Source: Arabidopsis thaliana (lineage: Eukaryota; Streptophyta; Magnoliopsida; Brassicales; Brassicaceae). Taken from it: a DNA stretch of 64,000 bases. Below, piece after piece: positions 1 to 12,639 of the stretch. The notes under the pieces are model-generated. The model made no database searches. It worked only from the letters and a program-made list of their open reading frames with translations, and was not told the origin of the DNA. Numbering within the stretch: the stretch's first letter is position 1; the number at the start of each line of letters is the position of its first letter. The position numbers and the translations under genes were made by a program. The stretch is taken from positions 6,077,001 through 6,141,000 of the forward strand of contig NC_003075.7 in assembly GCF_000001735.4 (NCBI RefSeq). The letters run 5' to 3'.

Positions 1-121
1 GATGAAACAAGAAGATGGAGGACTAGATACAAATCAGCTCTTGCTCTATTTCTAAGCTACACTCAAATATGTAAAATATCAACGATCATTCAGAATGGTG
101 AATAGACGAACTAGTAAAGGA

Positions 122-1899
122 CTAAAACCGAACCCAACACCGAGTGCATTGAGCAACACAATCTCCTTTACAATCCACATTATATCCCAACACTTTCGGA
201 TTCCGAAGCAACAGATTTCGTAGTTGCTTACCCGTAATCCCCCATTGGTTTTCCAAAATCCCAATGTTTGGTTTCATCTCCTCTTCAAGACTGCAACCAA
301 GTACTTCCGGGAATTTCTTCATCACCTTATGAAGATCTTCGTCTGATAAACCAAGACTTCTAAGGAACTCTAGTATTTGATTCAAAGTTTCCACCTTTGG
401 ATTCTCTTTCACTCGTTCTTCGGTCCAGTACGGAGAGTGGATATGACCAAACGCTTTCCCTAGTATCTTGTCTTTCTCCTCAACACTGAAATCAAAACAA
501 GACAAAGCTTCTTTGCATTCTTCCCATATATTTGGATCTTCATTAGAGGTTTCCACTTGTGTTGTTGAACAAAACACTATCCACTTGCTTCGCGAATATG
601 AAGATGTCCTTACGCCTCCATTAACACCATGATACGACGAGTTCAATCTTAATGGTAAAACATTAGTGTATGTTACAAGATCAACCTGCAAAACAAAAGC
701 AATGCATGTCCCATGAGATTTTTCAGAAAAGACCATGAGAAATATAACTTTTGGTCAGGGATAAATTACATACTGCAGAGTGGCGGAAGCATTTGGCTGA
801 ACCCAATGTTGCCAAAGGTGAAGCCAACGAGTTTCCCACCATCTCCTGTTTCAGTAACAAACCACAAAGTAACCATTGAGGAGAGAAACTATAATGCAGA
901 AGAAATCAGCAATTCCATCCAAACCAATGTGTGTATCAATTAGCAAACAAGACTATCGCATAGTCAAGCTCTAGATCCATGACTTAATCTGAATCGAACG
1001 AAAATTTCGCAAATTGAAGAGAAAAGAGAGAGAGAGAGAGAGAGATTTAGTTCTTTAATACTATACTACAGTTTGTTAATCTGTAAAACTCATTTCATTA
1101 GCTGTGTAAACATGTACAAATGTGTCTATACACAGGCGATTAAACGAAGTAATGATCCGAGACTAGAGCTCTCTATCTAACTCATTTGCATATACATATC
1201 ATACCCATATCCATCAGTGAAGCTAATAGTAACTAAAGAAGTAATAGTGTTTAGAATCACAAATGGGCATTGAACAAACCAATACAATCTAAGTACAAAT
1301 CATACGAGAATATTATAAAGGATAAAACTTTTGTGCAAATTTCTGCATATGGAAGAGAAAAGAGAGAGATTGGTTCGCTGTGGTTCTCTAATACTATATA
1401 AGAGTTTGTACAAATGTGTAACATACGCGATCAAACGAAGTACTGATCCGATACTAACAAGTAACACCTCTCTAAACCCTCTAACTAACTAATTTACAGA
1501 TACATTCATACCAATCAAGAAGAGTAAAGCTAATAGTAAGTGAAGAAGTAATAGTGTTCTGAATCACAAATGAGCATTGAACAACCAATAGAATCTAAGT
1601 ACAAATCATAGAGAACATCATAAAGGACAAAACTTTGTGTGAATTTGTTAAGGAACTTGACAGGAACAGAAGCATAAGCTTGATATGTTCAAATTTCGAT
1701 CCAAATCAGAGAGATTTGATGAACAAAATCATAATGGAAATATAAATCGACAATGACTTGTCCTAAACCAATTCAGAATCCCCTTTTAATAAAAATCCAA
1801 ACTTTTTGTGTAACCCTAATCGAATTCGAGAATCTAACTTAAGGTAAATCACAAATTGTGAACAGAGAAGCATTGAAACAACGATTGAGAGAATACCAT
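122..1899 (-). CDS. mTERF-family protein, short form
   Basis: mTERF proteins are helical-repeat nucleic-acid-binding proteins that control organelle transcription and RNA processing. The last exon is 122-685 and the preceding exon 774-845, joined by clean GT-AG borders. An ATG at 842-840 gives 210 aa. A 5' exon ending at 1897 (donor ATG|GTATTC) would place an in-frame ATG at 1899-1897 and give 212 aa; either start is possible. The N-terminus is Ser/Arg-rich and acid-poor, as in organelle transit peptides. The C-terminal half has two mTERF-like helical repeats (LGLSDEDLHKVMKKFPEVLG, then GITGKQLRNLLLRNPKVLGY). The family usually has 250-600 aa and more repeats, so this is a short member. It seems to correspond to At4g09620. 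Family call is good; target organelle and start are inferred. Confidence 0.72.
1030..1655. repeat. Imperfect tandem duplication in the mTERF 5' intron
   Basis: Two copies of roughly 300 bp lie head to tail, about 1030-1340 and 1350-1655. Shared blocks include GAAGTAATAGTGTT (near 1240 and 1545) and AATCTAAGTACAAATCATA (near 1288 and 1593). Copies differ by many substitutions and small indels, so the duplication is old. A short (GA)n run sits at 1027-1045. Both copies lie inside the intron inferred between the 5' exon and the coding exon at 845. Confidence 0.75.
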
Positions 1900-2090
1900 T
1901 GACGCAAGTGGAGAAAAGATGCCTAGAGTGTGCGAGGATACTCTTAACTCGTTCACCGATGAACTCAAATCACTGAGTCAGATAAGCAACCGAGTCAACA
2001 AAGTAGAAAGATTCTGAGAAACCCTGATCAGAAGATTTGTTGAGGTGAGAGATTTAGGAACCAACCATTGTCTCGTTGAGAGATAGAGAG
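1897..2090 (-). promoter_or_regulatory. Putative 5' exon and leader of the mTERF gene
   Basis: Read on the minus strand this is a pyrimidine-rich leader ending in a donor (ATG|GTATTC at 1897/1896). The leader holds an early ATG followed after three codons by TAA, a possible four-codon upstream ORF. The exon's last three bases are an ATG in frame with the next exon. No TATA box is obvious. Limits are inferred from splice signals only. Confidence 0.35.
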
Positions 2091-2856
2091 GCAAAAACAA
2101 AAAGTCGCTTTCAGAAAAAATTGCGTCTTTACGTTGTTTCCAATAGTCACGGTTTAGTGTTTTTCAAAATTAAACCGGACTGGCTATTTAAACCGGTTTG
2201 AACTTACAGTGTTGTGAAAAGAGAACTGGTCCACTTTTAGTAGCTGGAGACCTCCTACACTATGAATCTACCGTGAGTGTTCTTGATGTTTCAACATCCC
2301 ACACAAGAATCTCTTATTTCCACAATGATGAAGCTGAGTTTTTATGGTCTTTACACTATAAATTAATTATTTTTTGTGAACTTAATTGTTTTGTACATAC
2401 TACAAAAAAAATTATTTAGTGCATGCACAACATTTTATTTGACAATTCCAGTCAAACAAATCTTATCACCTTACGATTTATGTATCCATTGTTTTCTATT
2501 ATTTGTGTATTCATTTGTCGATAATAATACAGAACACGTGAAATTTTAAAATTAATAATTAAAATATATTTATATAATTTTAAATACTAAACAAAATAAA
2601 CAAAATTAACAAAATAAATATAATTTAATTTGTTTTTTAAAACGTATCTCGATTCTTTTGTATAAACATTTAAACTTTATACTTTTGTTGCAGTTTTAGA
2701 ATTGACGGATTTGAGTCGATATTAATAAAATATGGTATATTATGGATGAATCCTACAATTAACAATCAAACTACAATTATACAATCTTTGTAACAATCCG
2801 CACACGTGGCCACTCTCTGCCACGTGGCATCCTGCTGGCTCTGCAGCGCATCGACC
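2091..2856. other. AT-rich intergenic DNA with dispersed-repeat pieces
   Basis: No coding region is supported here. The stretch at 2520-2620 and a second at about 2700-2790 resemble segments at 5495-5600 and 58983-59095, all in the same orientation. They share the core ACAATTATACAATCTT or a near variant. They look like copies of one dispersed, probably Helitron-related, repeat. Confidence 0.4.
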
Positions 2857-5276
2857 CTAACCTCTCTTCTTGTTGTTAGTCCTCCTTCGACAACGTTCTC
2901 CTGTTGATGGAAACCGGGTTTCTTGATTTCTCCCCGGTTTAGTTGTGGTATCCGGCAGTAAGACTATCAATTGTCTTATCTCATCAGGAATAATCCAAAC
3001 TGATGAATGCGGGACTGGATAAATGGTTCTGTGGTATGCCAATATCCACGTATTCATATGGTAATAATGCGAAGTTAGGTCTTCCATTTCGAGACTATCT
3101 GATATCCATTCGGTCCCCACAAAGTTTCGGGCAGCGGCAATCGCATGTACACACAGGTACTTGTCAACATCAAAACGTTGGCAAGAACAAGTTTTCCTTA
3201 CCAAGTCAACAGAATAAGACATACCACCTTCGCCAATGACGCTGTATTGACGTTCGAAGCTGTTAAGCTCGGTCACCGGCATCGTTTTCCCAATTGGGCA
3301 TAAGGAGTGTATTTCGTTCTCCACAACCGGCACAAGACCCCTTGTTTCAGAATATTTAACAGACTCCTTCCTATGTTTGTTAAACCATTCTGAAATTTTC
3401 TCAATTATCGCATCAAGCAAAGGTAAAAGGAAGTATTTCCTTGCACGCTTAAACGTACTGTTCAATGATTCACACGCATTGCTCGTGTCTATATTATACC
3501 TATCCCCTTCAAAATAGCACCTAGCCCAATTTTCCACAGGAGCCCATCTATCCAAATACGTACCGACATTAGGAAATCTTCTCCTAAATCGAGCATACTC
3601 TCTCGTGATCTCAAAATGAGTATAAACATGTGCGCATGCAATGAAGTTAGCCGCCGCTTCTTCCTTCTCAGTTCCACTCGTACTTTAACGTTTTGAGACA
3701 AATGCCAAACACAATGGCCATGTCTCGCGTTTGGAAACACATGCATGATTGATTTGATGATGCTCTGATGTCTATCACTCACAAAAACCAAACCTGGTTC
3801 ATCTGGTATAACTGTTTTCAGCTTGTTAAAGAACCACGACCAACTAGCATTGTTCTCCCTATCAATTACAGCAGACGCAATGATATAATTGTGATGATTA
3901 GGATCTTGGGCTGTTGCGAAAACTAGCATACCGCCGTATACGGTCTTAAGAAAAGTGGCATCCACAATAACAACTTTCCTCATAACTTTGAACCCTTCAA
4001 TGCAAGCACCCAAAGCAACGAATAAGTACTTGAACTTTTGTTGTGCATCCACTTCCACATATGATATTGTCCCGGGATTCACCTCCTTTAATACGTACAG
4101 ATAAGAGTACAAGTCGGTGTAGCTTTTTTCAGGACTACCACGCACATCATTAACGTGTTGTCTTTTCCCTCTCCATGCGGTAGCATACGAGCAATGCAAA
4201 CCCATTCTTCCCCGAACAATACTCATTATGCTTTTAGGTGGTGGAGTTTGAAACTCACCTGGATAATCCTCATGCAAAATATACGCGATTAATCGTGGTG
4301 TGCTGGTATGTTTACAATTGCCTGAGTTCTTATTAGACCGCTTGCATGTGTGCATCTTCCTGTGAACTTTAACACTAAAACAATCTGAACTCTTTACTTT
4401 TGCACATCGTAAATACTATTGACAACCTGTTGTTTTATATTGCCGACATCGTAACATGAGTCGCTTTGGATCTGACGCTATAGTTGCGGTCGCAAAACAA
4501 TACTTATTTGCAGCTCTGTTAACCAAATCTTGCACGGCCTCCTTAGAAACAAATTCTTGGTGCAATTCAATCCCCGTTCCATCTTCCCATTCCGTAACAC
4601 TCTGACTTTTCTCGCTACTCTGACTTCCTTCACCAACACATGAAAGCTCATAATACTCAATTCTACCATCAACACCATTATCTTCAGCAACATCCATCCG
4701 GCTATCCACATGCTCCCTATCTTCAATAACTACATTCTCCATAGCCTCTTCAAAAACCCGGTTATCCGCATTCTCAATAGCCTCTTCTACACTATTAGCC
4801 TCTTCAATAATCGGTTCATCATTCACACAATTACCTCCTGCAGTTTCTCCTCTAAAAATCGTCACTACTCCACCATTCTCCATATCAAATGCATTCAACT
4901 CCTCAGAATTAATACCAACTGAACTTCTTCCCTCTACCCTTGAATTTTGTTCCACCCTCTCAGATTCTTTATTTACTACCTCCACGTTCAAAGTTGGTCT
5001 AATTCCTTTAGCATTCACTACCGTTAGATAACCTAAAAAGTCATCATCATCTACAATAGATGTATCTCTCTGAGATGTGCATAGAATATAACTCAATTTC
5101 ACCTTCCTTGAGGTTTCATCTATTCCAATCTTCTTGCATATCTTTTCTACTAACATAGAGTATGTTACCTTTAACGTTCTCAACAATACACCGCTTAAAG
5201 AATTGTTTGAAATCCACTCATGCTCTTTTGAATAATACCCATTGTCAAATTGTATGAATGTGTGCTTGTTCTTCAT
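2857..5276 (-). pseudogene. Mutator-like (MuDR/MULE) transposase, two lesions
   Basis: Starting at 5276 the minus strand encodes an N-terminal MuDR-type domain, an acidic linker, a MuDR DNA-binding-like block (ending CRQYKTTGCQ), a MULE transposase core and a SWIM zinc finger (CSC...CVH, near 3160-3100). In the core I see VDATFLKTVYGG with the first Asp, VSDRHQSI with a second Asp, and the family-typical HCVWHLSQN. A TAG at 4418-4416 interrupts the frame where a Trp-like codon is expected; reading then resumes in the same frame. A single-base frameshift near 3680 separates the core from the SWIM part, which runs to a stop at 2857. Only two lesions are visible, so it is a fairly young pseudogene. 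I could not identify terminal inverted repeats; it may be a non-TIR MULE or have lost its ends. Confidence 0.85.
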
Positions 5277-6640
5277 CGTCTCCTGTAATTACAAATAAAT
5301 TATAAAAACACAATTACGTAATCATTCAGATTTAGACATAATTGTACCTATATTATAACTCACTAATACCATTCACCTGTCCTAATTATAAAACACTATT
5401 CTTTTTTTTTTACTAAATCACTAATGACATAATTATAAAACACTATTCTTTTTTTTCTGTGTGGAGTAGTGACTATTGAAAACAATAATTAATATACAAT
5501 TAACGGGTTTAAATCAATATTAATATATTATGATATATTACAGGTAAAATTCTAAAATTAACAATTAATATACAATTATACAATCTTAAACAATAAACAA
5601 AATAAATAATATTAACTAAACAAATACAATTAAAATTTCAGTTATAAAAATATTGTACCATATATTTAAATTAAACAAAATAATACGATATACTATAGAT
5701 CATCCTTATAAAAAAATCAATTTTCTTATGAATGTACAACTCAATGATGTAACATTATGAAAAACAATAATTAACGAGTCTACTAAATTAAAAAATAATT
5801 TTGACTAATTTTTGATCATGTTTAATTCTACAAACACCAATATTTGAACAATCAAAACCCATTATTAATAATCTGCACATGAATCGTTGACCATATATAC
5901 ACACATAATAATCAATGTGCATATAAAGAATAAAGTAAATGTATGTATTCAATAATTTAAAAACCTGGAACACAGAATTCATAGTTTCTACTAGTTTTTC
6001 AGTGTTTAAATTAAATGATGTTGATAAAACATTTTAGTTAATTTTCTGAAACAACTTCTTTAAAAATAGAGAAACCTCCAGCATAAATTTAGTTTGAATA
6101 AATTTAAATTTTATGATTTTATTTACTCCATTTGTGTTTGACGAACAGTCCAAGTCTAGTATAACACAGACTGATATATAATTTGGTTATCTACAACTTA
6201 TAATATGCATCTACTTTGAAGTAATTAATCATATGTCAACACATACTCTCTCCATATTATTTTAAATGATATTTTAGAGAAAAAATTTAGTTTCATTTAA
6301 AGTGATTTTTTTTAATTTTTAAATGTATATAATATTTTTTGACCAATAATATTTTATGATATATTTTAATTATTGATTGAATTAGTTATAATTAATAATA
6401 CTTTATATGAAGGAGATAAAATTAAATGAAAATTTTGTAATTTCTAAATAAATGCGCACAAACAATAAATTTGTCAAAAAACAAACATTGGGGAAAATGG
6501 TACCCACACCCACCATAAGAGAGTAAATGGGTCGGATCCAAAGGACAGTCTCGTAACTGACAAATTCACGCCACGTCATACCAACAAACTGTTGCTGATC
6601 CAAACACACGCCGTCATTTAGCCCGGAAGCGCGTGACATT
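5277..6640. other. AT-rich non-coding region
   Basis: Mostly poly-A/T-rich sequence with no supported gene. 5400-5460 holds a short duplicated block (ACTATTCTTTTTTTT twice). 5495-5600 belongs to the dispersed repeat also seen at 2700 and 58983. The last few hundred bases lead into the DUF616 promoter. Confidence 0.4.
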
Positions 6641-6859
6641 TCACGCGCCTTCTCTCTATCTCACCCAATCAGATCGTTTTAATGGTTGTTTGTTTAATCG
6701 ATCTTCTTCTTCGTCAAGTATCTCAAAATCAAAAACAAGTTTGCTTCATTCATACTTCAAATTCTCTCTTCACATTCTCCACTCTCTGCTTATGTTAACG
6801 TAGAGAGAGACGGCGACGTAGAAGGAGTAGGAGGAGGAGGCTTCGTCGACAATGCGAGA

Positions 6860-9800
6860 ATGGCTCAGTATAGACAATCAGGAACAGAGAGGTTTTTGGG
6901 AGGTCGAAGCGGTTACAATCCTTATGTCAACGGTGGAGCTTCGTCAGATCACGTAGCGATCGGGATCCGTAACGGCGGTGGTAGTAATTTCGGAGTTGTA
7001 ACTCAGCACGGGAAAGCTAGTCGATGGCGGCGATCTACTCGATTAGATAGGAATCGTCGTTGTGGTGTTGGCTCTTTGGTGTTTGTTCTTTGTGTTGTGC
7101 TCGTTGTTTGTGTCTCAGCTTACTATTATTTCTCTGGTTATACTAATTTCGGCAAAGATGATAAAGGTCAGTGTTCGATTTCTCTCGAGCTAGATCCTTG
7201 ATTTGAGTATGAATGTTTAGCTGATAGGAATTGGATTCGAGAAATTGATGGTTGGAATAGGATAAAGAAGCTGATGCGTTGTTTTACGTTTTATGTTGCA
7301 GGAATTGATACAGCTGAAGGTGATTTTCTTACGAATGTGTCAAGAACTGATCCTTTGAAAATACTTAAGTTTGGTCATGGTTCAGTGTTACATGGAAGAG
7401 ATTCGAGAGATTGGGATAAGGATGATAGAAGAAGGGATGAAGATTATAATGAGGATGATGTAGAGGATAAATCTGTTGTTGAGGAGAGGTCAGTGTCTGA
7501 AGTGAAAAAGGATGTATCGCTTCGGAATCCTTTGAAGGGTTCGGATTGGAAGGGGGTTGGTTTTTACAATGAAGCTGGACGTGATGAGCTGAAGAAGTAT
7601 GAAGTGGAGTATCAGGCTTCTCTTGTAAAAGGTGGTCAATCGTTGAAAGAGAATGATGGGCATCATCAGCCATTTGATACAGAATCTAATGAAGATGATT
7701 CGATTGATTCTCATGATACTCAAGGGGATGAATATGTTGACATGGGGCATGATGGGGATGAAAATGAAGAATCACACAAAGATAATCATAAGCACAATGA
7801 GGATGGTGCTGAAGAATCACACAAAGATAGTCATAGGCACAATGAGGATGGTGCTGAAGAATCTCACAAAGAGACTGCATCTGTGTTTCTTCATTCCACG
7901 ACCAAGCATCAGAAAATTGAAAAGGTTCATGGAGCTACTTCAAAAAGGTCACGTGGGAAGTCTTCTCTTCTTAGTGGTAAGTCGGGGAAAACATCGCAAA
8001 CTGATGCAAAAAGAAGAGCTCGAAGTCACAGATTTTCAGGTAATGTGTTATAATTAGCTGAGTTAAAGAACATATTCTGGGTACTTGCTACTCAGAATAC
8101 TCTTGTTGTTTAAATCTTATAGGCGTATCTTGTGAGATGAAGCTGTTGAATTCCAGTCAACAAATACAAGAGCCTTTGAAAACTCAAAATTTTGCTGCAC
8201 CCTCCTTACAATACATACAGATGGAGGATAAACCTGATGGAGAAGAACAGTGGGAGCCTAAATTTGCAGGTCACCAGAGTTTACAGGAACGAGAAGACTC
8301 TTTCTTGGTTCAAGAGCAGAAAATCCATTGTGGCTTTGTCAAAGCTCCTGAAGGATTGCCAAGCACTGGATTTGACCTGACAGAAGATGATGCTAACTAT
8401 ATCAGTAAATGTCACATTGCTGTGATATCCTGTATCTTTGGAAACTCTGATCGCTTGAGGCATCCTGCTAATAAAATGGTATGATAATGTAAGCCCTTGA
8501 TGTATTTTCATGTTGTAGTTTTCTTCTTATTTCCACCTCTAGAATTTGAAATTCCTAACCACTATTCTCTGTTAGCATCGGGTTAGGTACATGGAAATAG
8601 TCCATCTTACATACATGGAGACTGAAGACATTTTGTAGCACTTAGATACTCACTAGCTAAGTTAGATCAACTGTTGAACCTGAACTGAGTGAGGAGTAAA
8701 CTAGTTTTTGGCAACTAGATGAGATGAGTAGTTGACAGTTGTATTTGAGTGCAAAATATCAAAACAAAATATTGGTTGCGGAAGAATATCCCGTGATGTA
8801 TTTATAGTTGCCATAACCAGACTTGCAAATACTGAGTTATGAATAGTTGAATGCCAGGCATTTGAAAAAATTGTTTGATGGGTGTTTCTGTAATCATGAA
8901 TTCAACCATCTCTTAAGCTCTATGCCCATCAGGACACTACCTTCTGGTTCCAGTGACTTGTTAGTAGCTTAAAATGCGTTCATTTTGGCGGGATCATTAT
9001 AGTGCAATAACAGCCTTCACATATTTTAAGGATCCGCAATAGATGTATATCCCTTTTGTATGTGGTTTTCTTTGTTTACACGCTTATATCACCAAAACTA
9101 TATTCATTACTTTTGCTAACCTAGGATTTCTCTCTTCGTTTAGGTAAGTAGTTTGTCAAGAAAAGATGTTTGCTTCGTTGTGTTTGTGGACGAGATTACC
9201 ATGCAAACACTTTCTGCCGAAGGCCAAGTACCCGACGGAGCTGGATTCGTTGGTCTGTGGAAGTTGGTTGTGGTGAGGAATCTTCCTTACACAGATATGC
9301 GGAGGGTAGGGAAAATACCAAAACTGTTACCACACAGACTTTTCACTTCGGCAAGGTGAGACTCATGTCGTAGGAATAGGTTTCAATAGGTCTAACTAGC
9401 ACAACATTCTCCCGCAGATACAATTAGCCAAAGTTAGATCGACTAGTTGTCTTGTATTAATGAGAATCTACTGGAGAGGATATTAGTTGTCTAGCATATG
9501 TATAGTTTCCATACTAAGCTACAAAATGCAAGAGTCAAAATCTGAATACGTTAAAGTTTCGATGTTGGAAGTTGTTTTCCTAAAGCTCTACAATTTAAAA
9601 CAGAAACTCATCCGATGTGTGTGTTCTTTAGGTACTCAATCTGGTTGGACAGCAAGTTACGTCTCCAGTTGGACCCCCTAGTCATTTTGGAATACTTTCT
9701 GTGGCGTGAAGGGCACGAGTATGCTATCTCCAATCACTATGACCGCCATTGCCTATGGGAAGAAGTTGCACAAAACAAGAAGCTGAACAAGTACAATCAC

Positions 9801-10802
9801 ACTGTCATTGATCAGCAGTTTGAGTTTTACCAGTCTGACGGGCTGACGAGATTCAATGCTTCAGATCCCCACAAGCTTCTTCCCAGCAGTAAGTTCTTTT
9901 CGATAACTGCTATAAGACATGATTACAACCCTGCTTAGGGAGCGTGTTCTGTAGTATGTGGCATAGCTGCCTGTGTTTGCTCATAACATGGACGGTGAAT
10001 GAGATTAGAAAGAAACTGGTAAACAATAAACAAATACCAGTGTGAGTTGAAAAGTAACAAAATCGTATCAAGCATGATAAAGAGGTTGAATTTTTTTTGC
10101 TAACGATTTGCATCTGAAACTAGGCTGATGAGTGCATGTGGAATTTAACATTGAAAATTTGCCGATGGTGTGCATTTGTCTGAAACTCATGTGAAAATTG
10201 GTCACACGTATCTGATTGCAGTCATCTGTTATTCCAGTCTGTGGGTTAAATGCTTATTATGCCTCCAAGCTATGCAATGGTCGACGAATAGATGTTTTCA
10301 ATACATTCATGTTTTTCTTTTCTCACTTTGTGACTATAATCCTCCTGTGTCTGCTGTTTGCAGATGTTCCAGAAGGGTCTTTCATTGTACGGGAACATAC
10401 CCCCATGTCAAACCTATTCTCCTGTCTTTGGTTCAACGAAGTTGAGCGCTTCACTCCCCGAGATCAGCTAAGCTTTGCATACACTTACCAGAAATTAACA
10501 AGGATGAATCCTGACACTCCATTTAATCTTCACATGTTCAAGGTAAGATTCATGTTCCAATAACCCTCCATGAAACTGTTACGATTCCACATTGGCCTGC
10601 CTGATGCTTATAGATATCATTCGATTTATCTTCATAAGGTTTATAACATAATCCTGAATGAAACGCCTATCAAGAAGAAAAATTCATGTCTTTTTTCCTT
10701 CTGTGAAACTTTCAGGATTGCGAGAGGAGAAAAATCACCAAATTGTTTCGTCACAGATCAGAGGAGAAGCGAAACCTTATACAAGCAGCAACAACACAAT
10801 AA
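6860..10802 (+). CDS. DUF616 (TOD1-like) single-pass membrane protein
   Basis: Seven exons with GT-AG borders: 6860-7166, 7302-8039, 8123-8478, 9144-9355, 9632-9888, 10364-10542, 10716-10802. They splice to 711 aa with all phases matching. A membrane segment at residues 71-92 follows a basic stretch, suggesting a type II Golgi/ER-like protein. Residues about 100-330 are acidic, His-rich and low-complexity, with a 15-residue tandem repeat. The conserved C-terminal half carries DUF616 sequence (for example EYAISNHYDRHCLWEE and FNLHMFKDCERRKITKLFRH). DUF616 includes Arabidopsis TOD1, described as an alkaline ceramidase, but biochemical function here is unknown. It matches At4g09630 by context. 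It is convergent with the next gene. Confidence 0.9.
7766..7873 (+). repeat. 45-bp coding minisatellite in the DUF616 gene
   Basis: Two complete 45-bp units (7766-7810 and 7811-7855) and an 18-bp partial third (7856-7873) encode EESHKDNHKHNEDGA-like repeats. The unit length is a multiple of three, so copy-number change keeps the frame. It lies in the hydrophilic luminal linker after the membrane segment. Confidence 0.9.
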
Positions 10803-11432
10803 CAGACCACTTTTTGAATGCTGTATAGTATCACGGCTGTACTTACTGTGAGTAAGAGTAAAACACCACAGTTATTTTTCTCTGAGACCAACATTGTTGT
10901 GAGAAGATCGACACACACATTTCAGGTGAGAACCCGGTTTAAGGGTATACGAATGTGATGGTGATTTTACGAAACGAGAGAGAGGGACAGGTGTTTCAAT
11001 TGAAAAAAAGAAAGAAAGTCCGATTCAATTCATTAACAGTCGTCTCAATGTTTTATTCAATTCATTGCTTCTGTAGGCTTGTAGTTTGTATCAGTATGAT
11101 TGCTCATAAAGTTCTGATTGATTATCTCGAAAGTAATTTCAGCTTTGGGTTCCTCTTCTCCCTTGGTCAGCGTTGCCACCGCTAGTTTGGTTCTGACTTA
11201 GTTACGATATGATATTGGGTATAATCAGGGTTCAATCACATATACGTGTATAAAAACAGTTTCTCCAAACAAGTGACACATGAAATTTCTGAAGAACCCA
11301 ACAAAAGATATTGTGGAAAAATGGCTCGGCCACCTATAAGAATGCCGCCTCTCTTCAGCCGATGATACCAAACGCAATGCTCTTAGGCGCTAGATTTTAT
11401 ATATATACACGTTCGTATGTGGCCAAACAATG

Positions 11433-12607
11433 TTATGAACGTAATGAACTCTCTTGTCTTCGGAGTGGTACAGCTTCAAGATCATCTTCCAGTTGCTTGT
11501 TTTGCCGAGCAGGCCGTGGTGACTTTGCAGACTCTTGGCGTCTTAGACTGAGAATGATGCCATCCTGCACAAACCCGTTACTGTCTTCTGAATGTTTTGG
11601 AATTCGCAGAAGCAGATGACTATCCTCCTCTGATGATAAATCTGCATTTTGGTTGCTGTTAATTATCGAATTATGAACAAAGCTTGAAATGATCATATCC
11701 TGCAAACAACCAAGAAACGGAATGTATGCTTACTTCCTTTAGACTCTCCATCAACCATGTCTGTTGTTGTGTGAAGAAGAAAAGTTCCAGATAGGATTGT
11801 GACGAACCCACACAACTCTGTCATGATCTGTGTTCCGCTCTGCCGATCCCAATCCTGTTTAGGCATTGCAATAATCAGACAAACAAACAGATCTTATCCT
11901 TGTTTATGGCCTCAATTGTTTTGTTTGCACGGTGTTTCTTTTAGAATATAAGGAGTATAGAAGAAAAAGAAACAAGTAATACCTTAAACATGATGACACT
12001 AGCCAAGATCGTCAACGACGTGAACATAACATAATATATGGGTGAAACCACTGCTGTGTTGAACGTATCAAGCGCCTGCCAGTTACAAAAAGCGAGAACC
12101 CGAAATGAATTTTCCTAAACCTGCATTTCATCCCATAACATTACAGGAGACAAAAAATGTGTAGAATTGGCACTTTCACTTACCTTGTTTAAATAGTTCA
12201 TTTGTGTTATCACGCAGAAAAGAACTATCACGGTGAAGACCCATGTTTGCGGGTACCCTAACTGATTCGTTCCAGAAAATGTGAGTTTCAACGCTATTCC
12301 AAGCGCCTTCACGCTCATAACCTGTTTGCAATCAGTCACGCATATTGTCACTCTAACACGGTAGATGTATGTATCAACGTGTAAGATTATAGAGTGATCA
12401 CGTACCGATAATGATCCTATAAGAGAGCAAACACCGATATATACCATGACATGGGATTGCCCGTAAAGTGGTATAAATTGAACTATAAGTACAATAGCTG
12501 CTCCTACCACAGCCGCAGCGTAGAAGAGAAAAGCTGTTAAAAGAAAACACAATGTGTCACGAAAACTATCATATAAGTCTTAGTTACCAGATTGAGCTTT
12601 GAGCTTT

Positions 12608-12639
<32 letters not shown>

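Noticed and set aside
7365..7880. Antisense frames inside DUF616 exon 2
   Set aside because: Shadows of the acidic, repetitive coding exon, which is supported by splice phases.
11642..11705. Nearer acceptor for the last NIPA exon
   Set aside because: Its phase gives an early stop; the acceptor at 11642-11643 restores the frame.
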